A stretch of 64,000 bases of DNA from Klebsiella indica. GTDB taxonomy: Bacteria > Pseudomonadota > Gammaproteobacteria > Enterobacterales > Enterobacteriaceae. The position numbers were made by a program, and so were the translations under genes. Under the pieces are notes generated by a model. That model was not told where the DNA came from. It saw only the letters and a list, made by a program, of their open reading frames with translations, and searched no databases. The stretch spans positions 62,001 to 126,000 of the forward strand of contig NZ_VCHQ01000006.1 of NCBI RefSeq assembly GCF_005860775.1, given 5' to 3'. Below are positions 55,090-63,438 of this stretch, in pieces; the first letter of the stretch is position 1; every line of letters begins with the position of its first letter.

Positions 55090-56040
55090 TCAGTGATTAA
55101 TAAAATAAAGCGAATGGCTATGCCATAACAGCCAGTCCTGCGGATAGTCACGCAGAGTGTTTTCAATTATTGTCGGTAGCGTGGTCGCAACCTCTTTCGC
55201 TGATTGCGGAGGATAGATTTTTATCTTTATTCCTTGCTGATAATAAAGATGATAAAAAACGACCTGTGCCGACACGATGCGAGAAAACCGCTGCACCCCA
55301 TTGTGTAATTTCGCCGGGCGGCCAAATAGCCGACAATTTATTTTTCCGGACTGCGCCTCATGGGTCTGTACGGTATAGTCGGCAGGAATATCCGGGAAAA
55401 TAATCATATTTTCCCGCCCTTCCGAAACGTTTGTCAGCAATGCCATCAACTCGCTGGCCAACGACCGATTATCCTGATGGATAGAGCAGTAAGAGAGCGC
55501 GACGCCGCCCGTTTTACGGCTGTCGACGCTATAGCTTTCCGCGCTGGATGAAACCACTACGCTGGCTTTTCCTGGGGTTACGCCAGCGCCGACTATCGCC
55601 GCCAAAATATCGGACACACAATGCAGGGGCGCCAGCACAACGGGCGTCTTTTGCGCCACCAGCGGGGCGACAATCACATCAAGTTCCCGCGTACACGCCT
55701 GAATTTCAGACAACGTGACCGGATGCTGCCCCCAGGTCGCCCCGAATTCTAGCAACTGGCGGCGGAAGGCCATCCATGCCGTATCAATTCGCTCCTTACC
55801 GCCGGTCAGACAACGGTAATTTTGCGTCGCCACCGCGGTACGCCCGCGATACCGCCTGCCCAATACGCCCAGCCGACAAAGTGACCGAACCGTTATAAAC
55901 AGTAACGGCATGGCGGTATGGCGCATCACTCCGCGTACTGCCTTATTGCCGCCCCTCCGGCAAGGACGATAGCGCCGGACAAGCTGAGTGGACCATTTTC
56001 TTACGCTGAAGACGCACCAGACGATCAGAAAGCGCACCAC
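55090..56040 (-). CDS. LpxL/HtrB-like acyltransferase of the peptide operon
   Basis: The 316-residue protein starts GTGGTG after AAGGAG, with a hydrophobic N-terminus (VRFLIVWCVF) for inner-membrane attachment and a basic patch. It has the look of the lipid A late acyltransferase family: PVVLAPLHCVSDILAA (His140/Asp144, spaced one residue less than the usual HX4D/E), MIIFPDIPADY, and a C-terminal WLLWHSHSLYF. In aryl polyene and related clusters a similar enzyme moves the ACP-bound acyl chain to its final acceptor. Here the acceptor could be the peptide or a lipid. Family call is moderate. Confidence 0.7.
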   Translation of the reverse strand: MVRFLIVWCVFSVRKWSTQLVRRYRPCRRGGNKAVRGVMRHTAMPLLFITVRSLCRLGVLGRRYRGRTAVATQNYRCLTGGKERIDTAWMAFRRQLLEFGATWGQHPVTLSEIQACTRELDVIVAPLVAQKTPVVLAPLHCVSDILAAIVGAGVTPGKASVVVSSSAESYSVDSRKTGGVALSYCSIHQDNRSLASELMALLTNVSEGRENMIIFPDIPADYTVQTHEAQSGKINCRLFGRPAKLHNGVQRFSRIVSAQVVFYHLYYQQGIKIKIYPPQSAKEVATTLPTIIENTLRDYPQDWLLWHSHSLYFINH

Positions 56041-56042
56041 GC

Positions 56043-56711
56043 TTACTCCTTGTCCTCGGTAAGTAACTGGCGCATATAGTCGGCAAATTCAGGGAACTGA
56101 CGATCCTTCGCCACCACCCATTTTTTATTAATGATAAACAACGGCGTTGCGTTGATGTCGTAGAGGTCGGTAATTTTCGCCATATACGCGAGGCGTTCAT
56201 CAACGGCTTTACTCTGGCGTACCTGATGATATTTTGCGACATTGATATTGTTCTTTTTCAACCAGGCATTAAGCGCATCATCATCAGCCAGATTAATACC
56301 GCGCGTCATCACCGCATTAAAAGCCCGATCGCGCATCTGGCGCTCAATGCCCATTAGTTCCAGCGTCGCAAAAACCGGCGCATAAACTGCCAGTCCATTT
56401 CTTTCAGCAGTAATATGGATCACTTCAAATGTGCTATCTTCCGGCAACGAGGCGGCGAATTTTTCAATATCCTCTTCATTTGAGGCGCAGTAGTGGCAGC
56501 CGTAAGACATCACTTCAATAACACTGTTTTCGTGTTTTATCGGGCTACTGGCAACCGTTGCACTATCTATTTTTCGTAGCGCCGAAGGTTTGCTGCTGTC
56601 CAGCGAAAATGTGTTAAATACAAAAATGTGATAACACAGTACGGTTATCAGCGATGAAATTAATGCGACCAGAAAGGTATAGCCAACAGCGGTAATGGGT
56701 TTTATCTTCAT
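56043..56711 (-). CDS. Membrane-anchored DsbA/DsbG-like thioredoxin protein
   Basis: From the ATG at 56711 the protein is 222 residues: one N-terminal membrane helix (about 11-33), then a periplasmic thioredoxin fold with the active site CHYC (72-75) and a cis-Pro loop NATPLFIIN, with an inserted helical domain. Relatives oxidise or isomerise disulfides. It follows a Cys-rich peptide gene by 67 bp, so forming its disulfides is the likely job. A longer reading upstream overlaps the peptide gene and is rejected. Confidence 0.85.
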   Translation of the reverse strand: MKIKPITAVGYTFLVALISSLITVLCYHIFVFNTFSLDSSKPSALRKIDSATVASSPIKHENSVIEVMSYGCHYCASNEEDIEKFAASLPEDSTFEVIHITAERNGLAVYAPVFATLELMGIERQMRDRAFNAVMTRGINLADDDALNAWLKKNNINVAKYHQVRQSKAVDERLAYMAKITDLYDINATPLFIINKKWVVAKDRQFPEFADYMRQLLTEDKE

Positions 56712-56778
56712 TCGATACCAGACTCGCGAAAATGGCGCATAAATAGATGGAGAGCTGCCCCTCCATCTGGCAGAGAAA

Positions 56779-56985
56779 TTACTGGCGAATGCGATTCGGC
56801 ACAAAGCACATGTTGTTAGCAGCATCTTTCATACTAACGGTTGAGTTGCCGTACTTATCAGTACAGGTGGTGACTTCTTTACAAGAAGAGACACCGCCAA
56901 TAATGACCGATTCATAAGAGGTGGTGCACACTTCTTTGCATCCCCCAATAATAGCTGATGCTTCAATCATGCTTAATTTTTGCAT
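56779..56985 (-). CDS. Cys-rich double-glycine precursor peptide (68 aa)
   Basis: The short protein starts MQKLSMIEASAIIGG, a leader ending in a double glycine (14-15) as used by C39 exporters. The rest has five cysteines (16, 20, 35, 41, 60), two similar blocks (CKEVCTTSYE at 16 and CKEVTTCTDKYG at 35), and a second IIGG at 28-31. Cleavage after Gly15 would leave a 53-residue core that starts with Cys. It resembles small enterobacterial proteins I recall as family DUF4762. AAGGA lies 8 bp upstream. It heads the peptide/acyl/export operon, so it is the probable product precursor. Confidence 0.85.
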   Translation of the reverse strand: MQKLSMIEASAIIGGCKEVCTTSYESVIIGGVSSCKEVTTCTDKYGNSTVSMKDAANNMCFVPNRIRQ

Positions 56986-57012
56986 TTATTAGATCCTTAA
57001 CGATTTCCATTG

Positions 57013-57018
57013 ATTGTA
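57013..57018 (-). promoter_or_regulatory. Candidate -10 element for the peptide operon
   Basis: On the minus strand TACAAT lies 28 bp upstream of the peptide ATG. The -35 region 17 bp further falls inside the repeat element (57032-57125) and has no clear TTGACA, so the promoter may depend on the element or an activator. Confidence 0.4.
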
Positions 57019-57031
57019 TTTTCTTACACTT

Positions 57032-57125
57032 AGAGCCTATCCCACCAGGCGTTATTGGCGCAGACAGTTTGAGCACTGCCCAGGTTCAAAATGACAAGCA
57101 AAATAGTCCTAATGGGATAGGCTCT
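57032..57125. repeat. Palindromic-ended repeat element, copy 3 (94 bp, internally deleted)
   Basis: It keeps both ends of the 147-bp form but lacks 53 bp between CAGTTTGA and GCACTGCC. The deletion joins two short TGA repeats, pointing to slip or short-homology recombination. TTA is at both edges. It ends 46 bp from the peptide start. Confidence 0.9.
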
Positions 57126-57129
57126 TACC

Positions 57130-57153
57130 AACTGGCTTAGAGAGCGGCCAGTT
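57130..57153 (-). terminator. Hairpin downstream of the LuxR-type gene
   Basis: AACTGGC (57130-57136) and GCCAGTT (57147-57153) form a 7-bp stem 30 bp after the regulator stop. No T-run follows; weak terminator or 3' structure. Confidence 0.4.
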
Positions 57154-57182
57154 ATTCTGTCGATGCCATATTTTGTGCAACG

Positions 57183-57854
57183 TTATGCGCAAGGCGTGGC
57201 GACTATGCACTTAAAAATATTAAAAAGCTCAACGTTATTTTTAGCATTTAGCTTTTTCATCAAACCACGTTTACAGCGGCTCAGTCGGCGAACATCAATC
57301 TGTTGCTCAGCGGAAATCTGTGACAATGATTTCCCTTTGAATATTTCTTCCATCAACCACCAGTCATCGCTGGAGATGCTGCGATTAAAATCCCTGGCCA
57401 ACCATTTTTGCCGGGTATAATGAATCAACGAGCGACTAAAAAATATCTTTTTTGCCACCATAAGATTAGCACTTTCAACAAACTTAAAAAAATTCTCCAG
57501 TGACTCATTCTTTAATAACCAGCTTGCTTCCGGGAGCAGCGAATGCAGTGCAAAAAAAAGAGAAATATTATTCTCGCTTAATAAAATCACCAGTTGCTGA
57601 TTTTCCCGGCAATAGTATTCTTTTATCGTATACAGTGCATGGAAGCGTTCTTCCGGTAAACTGTCGACATCGCAAAGGATCCAACGCAGTTCATTTTTCT
57701 TGCCGGGAAGCTGCAACGTATCTCTCAGTTGTGAAAAACTATTGAGCCTTGAGAAGGTGCAATCATTTTCACGTGTAGCAAGCGCTGAAACCACATTACG
57801 CACCCCTTCGGAAAAAAAGATATTCTTATCGTAGAGAAAGAAATGGCGACTCAT
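57183..57854 (-). CDS. LuxR-type regulator at the end of the fimbrial operon
   Basis: The 223-residue protein has a receiver-like N-terminal half without clear phosphoacceptor geometry, and a C-terminal LuxR/NarL-type helix-turn-helix (WWLMEEIFKGKSLSQISAEQ...LSRCKRGLMKKL). Such regulators are often encoded next to chaperone-usher operons and control them. It begins 22 bp after the last pilin gene. It might also influence the peptide operon, whose start is 200 bp further on; no evidence for that is visible. Confidence 0.8.
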   Translation of the reverse strand: MSRHFFLYDKNIFFSEGVRNVVSALATRENDCTFSRLNSFSQLRDTLQLPGKKNELRWILCDVDSLPEERFHALYTIKEYYCRENQQLVILLSENNISLFFALHSLLPEASWLLKNESLENFFKFVESANLMVAKKIFFSRSLIHYTRQKWLARDFNRSISSDDWWLMEEIFKGKSLSQISAEQQIDVRRLSRCKRGLMKKLNAKNNVELFNIFKCIVATPCA

Positions 57855-57876
57855 TATTCATCATCCCTGATCTGTT

Positions 57877-58413
57877 CTACTGATAGTTTAAAGTGTAATT
57901 CGCTGTCGCCTGAAAGCCCCCGGTTTGCAAGGTTTTGTTACTCAAGGCGTTAGGCTCTCCTTCCACAAAAGCGTTGAAATTTAAACTCATAGAGGTACCG
58001 GAAATTGCCAGCGCGGTCGTCGGTACATTCAGTGAAATAGCCGTACCGTCGCTTTCTTCAAAACCGATACCGATGCCGCTGGCGGCTCCCGTCACCACCA
58101 GGCGGTCGCTCATATTGGTATTTTCCGTCCCGCTAAACGTCACAGTGACGGAATTAAACACCGCCGTACTGCAATCCTTCAGCGTAATAACGAATGCCTT
58201 TGGCAAGGATTTTCCTTCCGCATAGAGCGTGCGGGCAGAAATCTCGCCAAAATCCACGACAACATTTTTTGATAAAGGGTCAATGCTGCAACCGTGAGCT
58301 ACTACCTCTCCTTGAAACTTCAAGTCACCGCCGATCAACTCACCGATGGCATGCACGGCGGTTGCCGAAAACAATGAATATATGATGACTATCGATGCGA
58401 TTAACTGGCGCAT
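57877..58413 (-). CDS. Fimbrial subunit (pilin)
   Basis: The 178-residue protein has a signal peptide (to about residue 23, AVHA), a pilin disulfide (Cys42, Cys80) and a C-terminal beta-zipper motif ending ATANYTLNYQ, typical of chaperone-usher subunits. It follows the large adhesin-like subunit by 9 bp. Its simple size suggests a shaft or terminator pilin. Confidence 0.88.
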   Translation of the reverse strand: MRQLIASIVIIYSLFSATAVHAIGELIGGDLKFQGEVVAHGCSIDPLSKNVVVDFGEISARTLYAEGKSLPKAFVITLKDCSTAVFNSVTVTFSGTENTNMSDRLVVTGAASGIGIGFEESDGTAISLNVPTTALAISGTSMSLNFNAFVEGEPNALSNKTLQTGGFQATANYTLNYQ

Positions 58414-58422
58414 GTTGTTCCC

Positions 58423-59472
58423 TTACTGAAACTCCGCCACCACGGTGGCTGATGCCTGAAATGCCCCCTCGAGAACGTCGCTTCCGGCCTGCGCAATAGG
58501 GGCTGCGGTCAAATTCCAGGTTCCCTGGTTGTTCGTAAAGCCCGGGACATCATAAAAGTGATTCGCGGCGACTAAACCCCCAGCGGAATCTTTCAAAATA
58601 ATGCCGAGATTGGAACGGTCGACGGCCCCGGTGGTTCCTAAATAATCGCTATTAAAACTGGCGGTATTCGCCTGCTGAATTCCAAGCCGAATATTCAGAC
58701 TACCACTGGTAAAACTCCCACCTTCGCACTTCACCTGAATCGGCACCGGTTGGCTATAATTCGAGCCATTAAGCGACGCCGCTGAACCAGGAATCGTGCC
58801 AAAATCGACCGTAATCGGTGAACCGGCATTAATGATACATTTGTCCGGAACGGTAATGACGCCCGAGTTAATTGAAACAATGGACATTGGCGTAGAGCCC
58901 ATTCCTGCGCTGAGATTCCCCAGACGCCCATAAAGTTTGGCTATTTCCGTGCCCAGCAGATTAACGCCGTTAACAATCGGTTTGGTGATCATAAACGTCA
59001 CCCGCCCCTTCGCGCCGGACTCAAAATTATTAAACTGTACACCTGGCGATGAACAACTATTCTGAAACGCCTGGTTTGATTCATTATCAAAAGGCACTGA
59101 CAGGTATTCCATCCGATTACCGCGGATGTATATTTCAATTTTTACATCCATGTAGTCATTCAGTTTTAAATAACCGGGGCTACTTCCCGGCTGAAGCAGC
59201 GAGGCTGTCGCCGTGTAAAAAATCGGCTGGTTCGTTATGGTGGTCCCACAGGACGCCACGCCAGCATATTGCCCACCTAATGCAAACTCATAAGGAATAG
59301 TCGCGCCGACGGTGTTGTTGGTAATATTCTGGGTTGTGACATCAATATTATACATTTTAGGGCCACCAACCGGGGTAATTTCTCCCTCAACCGCACTCAC
59401 CCCCAGAGACAATAAGCTGCCGCATAATACAATAGCGACACGAGATTTACGCCCGATAACCATTGTCGCCAT
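58423..59472 (-). CDS. Fimbrial tip adhesin-like subunit
   Basis: The 349-residue protein has a signal peptide (cut near GVSA) and twice the length of a pilin, with an N-terminal lectin-like part (about 30-205) and a C-terminal pilin domain starting near PDKCIINAGSPITVDFGTI and ending VVAEFQ. Two-domain layout is that of tip adhesins such as FimH. Receptor unknown. Its ATG overlaps the preceding gene's stop (TAATG). Confidence 0.85.
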   Translation of the reverse strand: MATMVIGRKSRVAIVLCGSLLSLGVSAVEGEITPVGGPKMYNIDVTTQNITNNTVGATIPYEFALGGQYAGVASCGTTITNQPIFYTATASLLQPGSSPGYLKLNDYMDVKIEIYIRGNRMEYLSVPFDNESNQAFQNSCSSPGVQFNNFESGAKGRVTFMITKPIVNGVNLLGTEIAKLYGRLGNLSAGMGSTPMSIVSINSGVITVPDKCIINAGSPITVDFGTIPGSAASLNGSNYSQPVPIQVKCEGGSFTSGSLNIRLGIQQANTASFNSDYLGTTGAVDRSNLGIILKDSAGGLVAANHFYDVPGFTNNQGTWNLTAAPIAQAGSDVLEGAFQASATVVAEFQ

Positions 59473-60104
59473 TAGAGATACTCCATTTTCAAACGCAGCA
59501 GCCCGCTAAAGTCGCCTGCAATAACATTTCGTCCCGTGGACTCCAGTACGGCAATAAACGTCAGACTGCTATCGCCGGTTTTCACAATAAATGGCGGCTG
59601 GGTTTGATTAATATCCAGCGCTCGTGCTTTCGTATCCAGAAGGCGAATACCAGCACCTGACATGCTGCCGGTCAGGCGCAATAACTGGCGGTTCACCTCA
59701 TCCGACTCACCGGTAAATGTTAACTGTACCGCCTGTTCGCCGGTGGTATAAAGGTGCTTACTGTTTCCCGTGGTCTTCGCCGCCATGCTATCGCGCGCCT
59801 GTGAAGCCCCTTTCAGGCAATCTTTCAGATCGACACGTACCAGTACCGGCTGGCTACGATCACCCGCCTGATGAAAACGGCGGGCGCTAATTTCCCCCAT
59901 TTCGATAATCTGCAGGCGACTCTGAGGTGCAAGAACACACGGCGAAGCATAAACGGAACCATGGAATATCACATTACCGCCATCTTCCCCCTGATGATCC
60001 TGGTTATAGTGCTGCGGCTGTAGCGGAATAACAGCGTCGGCCAGCGTTTGCATACTGATACCGAAGACAAACAGTGCTAATAACGATAAACGCATTTTCA
60101 TCAT
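59472..60104 (-). CDS. Fimbrial minor subunit
   Basis: From the ATG at 60104 (AGAGGA upstream) the protein is 210 residues, with a signal peptide (SLLALFVFGISMQTLADA), a pilin disulfide pair (ASPCVL, KDCLKG) and a C-terminal LRLKMEYL strand. The first part has extra residues (QHYNQDHQGEDGG). A TTG five codons upstream is not preferred. Probably an adaptor subunit. Confidence 0.82.
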   Translation of the reverse strand: MMKMRLSLLALFVFGISMQTLADAVIPLQPQHYNQDHQGEDGGNVIFHGSVYASPCVLAPQSRLQIIEMGEISARRFHQAGDRSQPVLVRVDLKDCLKGASQARDSMAAKTTGNSKHLYTTGEQAVQLTFTGESDEVNRQLLRLTGSMSGAGIRLLDTKARALDINQTQPPFIVKTGDSSLTFIAVLESTGRNVIAGDFSGLLRLKMEYL

Positions 60105-60119
60105 CAGGTTCCTCTTCAA

Positions 60120-60863
60120 TTATCCTTGCTGCGATGGCGGGAGCGCCTTACAGGTATTTCCTTCACAGCGATATTTCAGTTCCGGATGACCGCCATAATC
60201 ATTCACATACATCATCGCGAAATTACTGACGCTGGCATCGGTTACGCTAAATTCCAGGCTGGATTTCGGCGCAATCATAACCCCTGGGAACTTGGTTATT
60301 TTTTCACCCTTAGCCCGACTTAAGCTAATAATGGTGATGTAATAGGGCGTCGGATTTTGCGCGATCATCTTGTTACCGCGCTTTTGAAAGACGACCTGGT
60401 CCTGCCAGACCTCACTTTTGCTTTTAGGAATAATGGCCGTCGGGCGGTAAAATAATTTAATCCGCGACTGCATGGCTAACTGCAGGACATTCGCTTTATC
60501 CGGTTTAGGCGGAATTTCGCGCACGCTTAAATAAAACAGGCTTTCACGATCCTGAGGCAATTGGTTAATACCGTCGGTTTTCGTAACCCGTGCAACCCCT
60601 TTTTGTCCGCCGTTAATTCGCTGTAAAGGCGGCAGCACCACCAGCGGAGAGGTGATTTTGTTGCCTTTGCTGTCCTCAACCCACGATTGCGCGAGGAAAG
60701 GAATATCCGGGCTGGTGTTGGTTAAATTCGCACTTGCCGAACTGTCCTTACCGGTGATGATTAAGCGAGTACGATCCAACGAAACGCCAGCCTGAGCGCT
60801 GCCGCTTACTGCGGCCAGCATCAGGACACCCATCCAGCCGAATTTGTTGCTTGTTATACTCAT
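60120..60863 (-). CDS. Periplasmic fimbrial chaperone
   Basis: The 247-residue PapD-like protein has a signal peptide (cut at AQA-GVSL), the immunoglobulin-type first domain with RLIITGKD and Arg/Lys for subunit anchoring, the F1-G1 strand near NVLQLAMQSRIKLFYRP, and the typical second domain. It stabilises subunits for the usher. It is 25 bp downstream of the usher. Confidence 0.93.
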   Translation of the reverse strand: MSITSNKFGWMGVLMLAAVSGSAQAGVSLDRTRLIITGKDSSASANLTNTSPDIPFLAQSWVEDSKGNKITSPLVVLPPLQRINGGQKGVARVTKTDGINQLPQDRESLFYLSVREIPPKPDKANVLQLAMQSRIKLFYRPTAIIPKSKSEVWQDQVVFQKRGNKMIAQNPTPYYITIISLSRAKGEKITKFPGVMIAPKSSLEFSVTDASVSNFAMMYVNDYGGHPELKYRCEGNTCKALPPSQQG

Positions 60864-60888
60864 TTTTCGCCTTTTATTACTGTCACTG

Positions 60889-63363
60889 TCATTTACACGG
60901 CAATAGCGCGGATGCTGAACGATGCTCTATTGATGGCGGGATGGCGATCTGACACTGCGTTTTCCCACTCCACATCACGTTTAGCCGTTCATGCGGATTG
61001 ACCCCTGCCAGCCATCCCTGTCCACCTTCCATAATCATCGACACACTTACGCCATCGCCATTAATCACTTCGGCGCCAAAGGGCGGATAAGTCCCGTCAG
61101 CCAGACGAATGATGGCCATCATTTTCTCGCCTTTCGCCATACCGAAGGCCTGGTAGCCGATGGCACCTTCCGTCAACGTCGCGGTACTGATCGATTTTGC
61201 CGGTTCAATGGATTCCGACATCGCATCAACATCAACCCGGGTATCAAAGCTGTTGTAGCTCACGATGTCTGGAATAACGGCAATGCCGAAATTGTTGGTT
61301 CGTGATTTACCATCATTGAGCGGAACGTCGCCGATACCGTTGGTATTGACCATCACGCGAGCGGTATTGAGCGTCGCGCCGCTGTTGTGGAGTGCCGCGC
61401 CATGCCGGGTCGCCGTAAAGCCCCCGCGCAGAGTGCTACTCAGTGAAAAATAGTGATTTTGCTGATAGCTGGCGTTGCTGTTAATCTCGGCGTACTGCGA
61501 GCGACGCTGATAATAGCCATCAACATTGGCATAGCCATTCTGGCTCGCCCCGGCGCGAATCCGCCACAGGTTGTTGTAGTCGCTGCTGTCGGTATAAGAG
61601 AGCATCGGGCTGGTCTTGCCATTATTGGTCTGTATATCCAGACCGCTCCATTTGCTGTCGCCAACGGGAACGGAGAGCGTAAAAGCAATAGAGTCGTCCT
61701 TACGCCCCTGATAATCAGAACGATATGCCGAAATATTGGTGGTGATCCCCCGGATGTCGCCGATATTAAACGAGCGTCCCAGAGAGATGCCGTAGCGATC
61801 CTGACTACTGCGATTCCAGTAATTCTGATGGGTATAGGTCAGGAATAGGGTCGTCGCCTTGCCTGGTTCATCGGCCCAGAAGGTTTTATTCCCGGTAATG
61901 GTATAGATTTCTTTCTCCCGACCGAGACTGTCGTATCCTTCATAACGTTCATTCAGATATTGCGCGAATGAGCGGAAGTCTTGCTGAGAAAAGCGATAGC
62001 CCGCGAAGGTGATAGAACTGTTATATTCGTCGAAAGTCTTCGCATAACTCAGCTTGAACGACGTGCCTTTCAGGCGTTTTTGATTTGGCTGCTGGCTGTA
62101 AGACTCCGTGACATCCAGTGACAGCGCGCCAAGTATGCTGAGATCCCGGCCAATACCGGCGGCAACCGACGTATATCCCGCCCCCGCCGTCTGCAACCCG
62201 CCATACAACGACCAGGCGTTGGTCACCCCCCAGGAGAAATCGCCGGATGCAAATCCTGGCCCCTGGATTTTATGGTTATAGCGGGACGGCGCCCCGACGG
62301 CCACGTTGTAACGCACGTAACCTGGACGCGTGAGATAGGGAATATTGGCGGTGTTGACCTGGAAAGTGGAAATGGCGCCGTCCTGCTCTTCTACCTGAAC
62401 ATCCAGCGTACCGCGCACCGAACTGCGTAAATCCTGAATATTAAACGGCCCGGCGGGGACCGTCGTTTCATAAATAATGCGTCCATTCTGCCTGACGGTG
62501 ACTTTCGCGTTACTCTTTGCCAGTCCGCGAATTTCTGGCGCGTAGCCCTGCAGATTCGGCGGCAGTTGACGCTCATCGCTGGCAAGATTAAGCCCGGTAA
62601 AACGTACGGTATCAAAGACCTGAGAATCAAGATAGATTTCTCCCGCCGTCAGTTTTGCCGCCATCATCGGCAATGGGCGATAGGCGTAAATCCGACCCAT
62701 ATCAAAATCGAACTGATGCGTCGAGCTGTAATAGCTGGTCTGGTATTCACCGCGTAAGCGCCAGCCGCCCAGGTTAGCGCCAGCCTGCCCATAGCCGCTC
62801 AGCGAGGTGTAATCGTCGTGCATATTGAGCTGCCGGGTATATTGCCCGGTGAGGCTATAGTCAAACAGAACGCCACCGATCCCCTGATCCCAGCGTTCGG
62901 GCGGCGTCCAGTTTGGATCGTTATATTTCATCCATGCCTGCGGGACAGTAATATCCAGCACGCCGGCATAGTTATTCAGGCTGGAGCCTGGAATGGTCAG
63001 TACGTTGTAACAATCCTGAAACGGTTGCTCTACCTTCCGTTGCGCTTCTTCTTTCAGGGCCAGCCTTGAAACGACTTCGCCGTTAATACAGGCCTGGGTG
63101 CGCTTACCATCTTTAGAGGGCAGATAACGAACCTTGTGCTGCCCTACGGCCTGACCATTAATTTTAATGTCCAACAGGTAGTCGCCTGGCGGAACATAAT
63201 TGTCGGTAGCAAAGCGGCTTAAATCAATATTGTTGCGGTCAGCGGCATCCAGCACGTCAGTATTAAATTCCACATCCGTTGAAGCGTAAGACATAGACGC
63301 GCAGCAGAAGATCATTATCTGAGAGAGGATTACATTTATTTTTATTTTCTGTTCTGCTGACAT
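60889..63363 (-). CDS. Fimbrial outer-membrane usher
   Basis: The 824-residue protein has a signal peptide, an N-terminal domain (VEFNTDVLDAADRNNIDLSRF), the 24-strand barrel with plug (FNIQDLRSSVRGTLDVQVEEQDG; YNVAVGAPS), and C-terminal domains ending CK with two cysteines (QCQIAIPP...LLPCK). It secretes and assembles subunits. Length is typical. Confidence 0.95.
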   Translation of the reverse strand: MSAEQKIKINVILSQIMIFCCASMSYASTDVEFNTDVLDAADRNNIDLSRFATDNYVPPGDYLLDIKINGQAVGQHKVRYLPSKDGKRTQACINGEVVSRLALKEEAQRKVEQPFQDCYNVLTIPGSSLNNYAGVLDITVPQAWMKYNDPNWTPPERWDQGIGGVLFDYSLTGQYTRQLNMHDDYTSLSGYGQAGANLGGWRLRGEYQTSYYSSTHQFDFDMGRIYAYRPLPMMAAKLTAGEIYLDSQVFDTVRFTGLNLASDERQLPPNLQGYAPEIRGLAKSNAKVTVRQNGRIIYETTVPAGPFNIQDLRSSVRGTLDVQVEEQDGAISTFQVNTANIPYLTRPGYVRYNVAVGAPSRYNHKIQGPGFASGDFSWGVTNAWSLYGGLQTAGAGYTSVAAGIGRDLSILGALSLDVTESYSQQPNQKRLKGTSFKLSYAKTFDEYNSSITFAGYRFSQQDFRSFAQYLNERYEGYDSLGREKEIYTITGNKTFWADEPGKATTLFLTYTHQNYWNRSSQDRYGISLGRSFNIGDIRGITTNISAYRSDYQGRKDDSIAFTLSVPVGDSKWSGLDIQTNNGKTSPMLSYTDSSDYNNLWRIRAGASQNGYANVDGYYQRRSQYAEINSNASYQQNHYFSLSSTLRGGFTATRHGAALHNSGATLNTARVMVNTNGIGDVPLNDGKSRTNNFGIAVIPDIVSYNSFDTRVDVDAMSESIEPAKSISTATLTEGAIGYQAFGMAKGEKMMAIIRLADGTYPPFGAEVINGDGVSVSMIMEGGQGWLAGVNPHERLNVMWSGKTQCQIAIPPSIEHRSASALLPCK

Positions 63364-63438
63364 GACTATTCATCCCGAATCATTCAGTAAAATATCGTGC
63401 ACAACAAACAAGCTAAAATATGAATAACTGGTTTGTTT

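Noticed and set aside
45425-56985. Aryl polyene cluster
   Set aside because: Lacks the ammonia-lyase/ligase, second KS, methyltransferase and MMPL exporter; has a peptide and C39 exporter instead.
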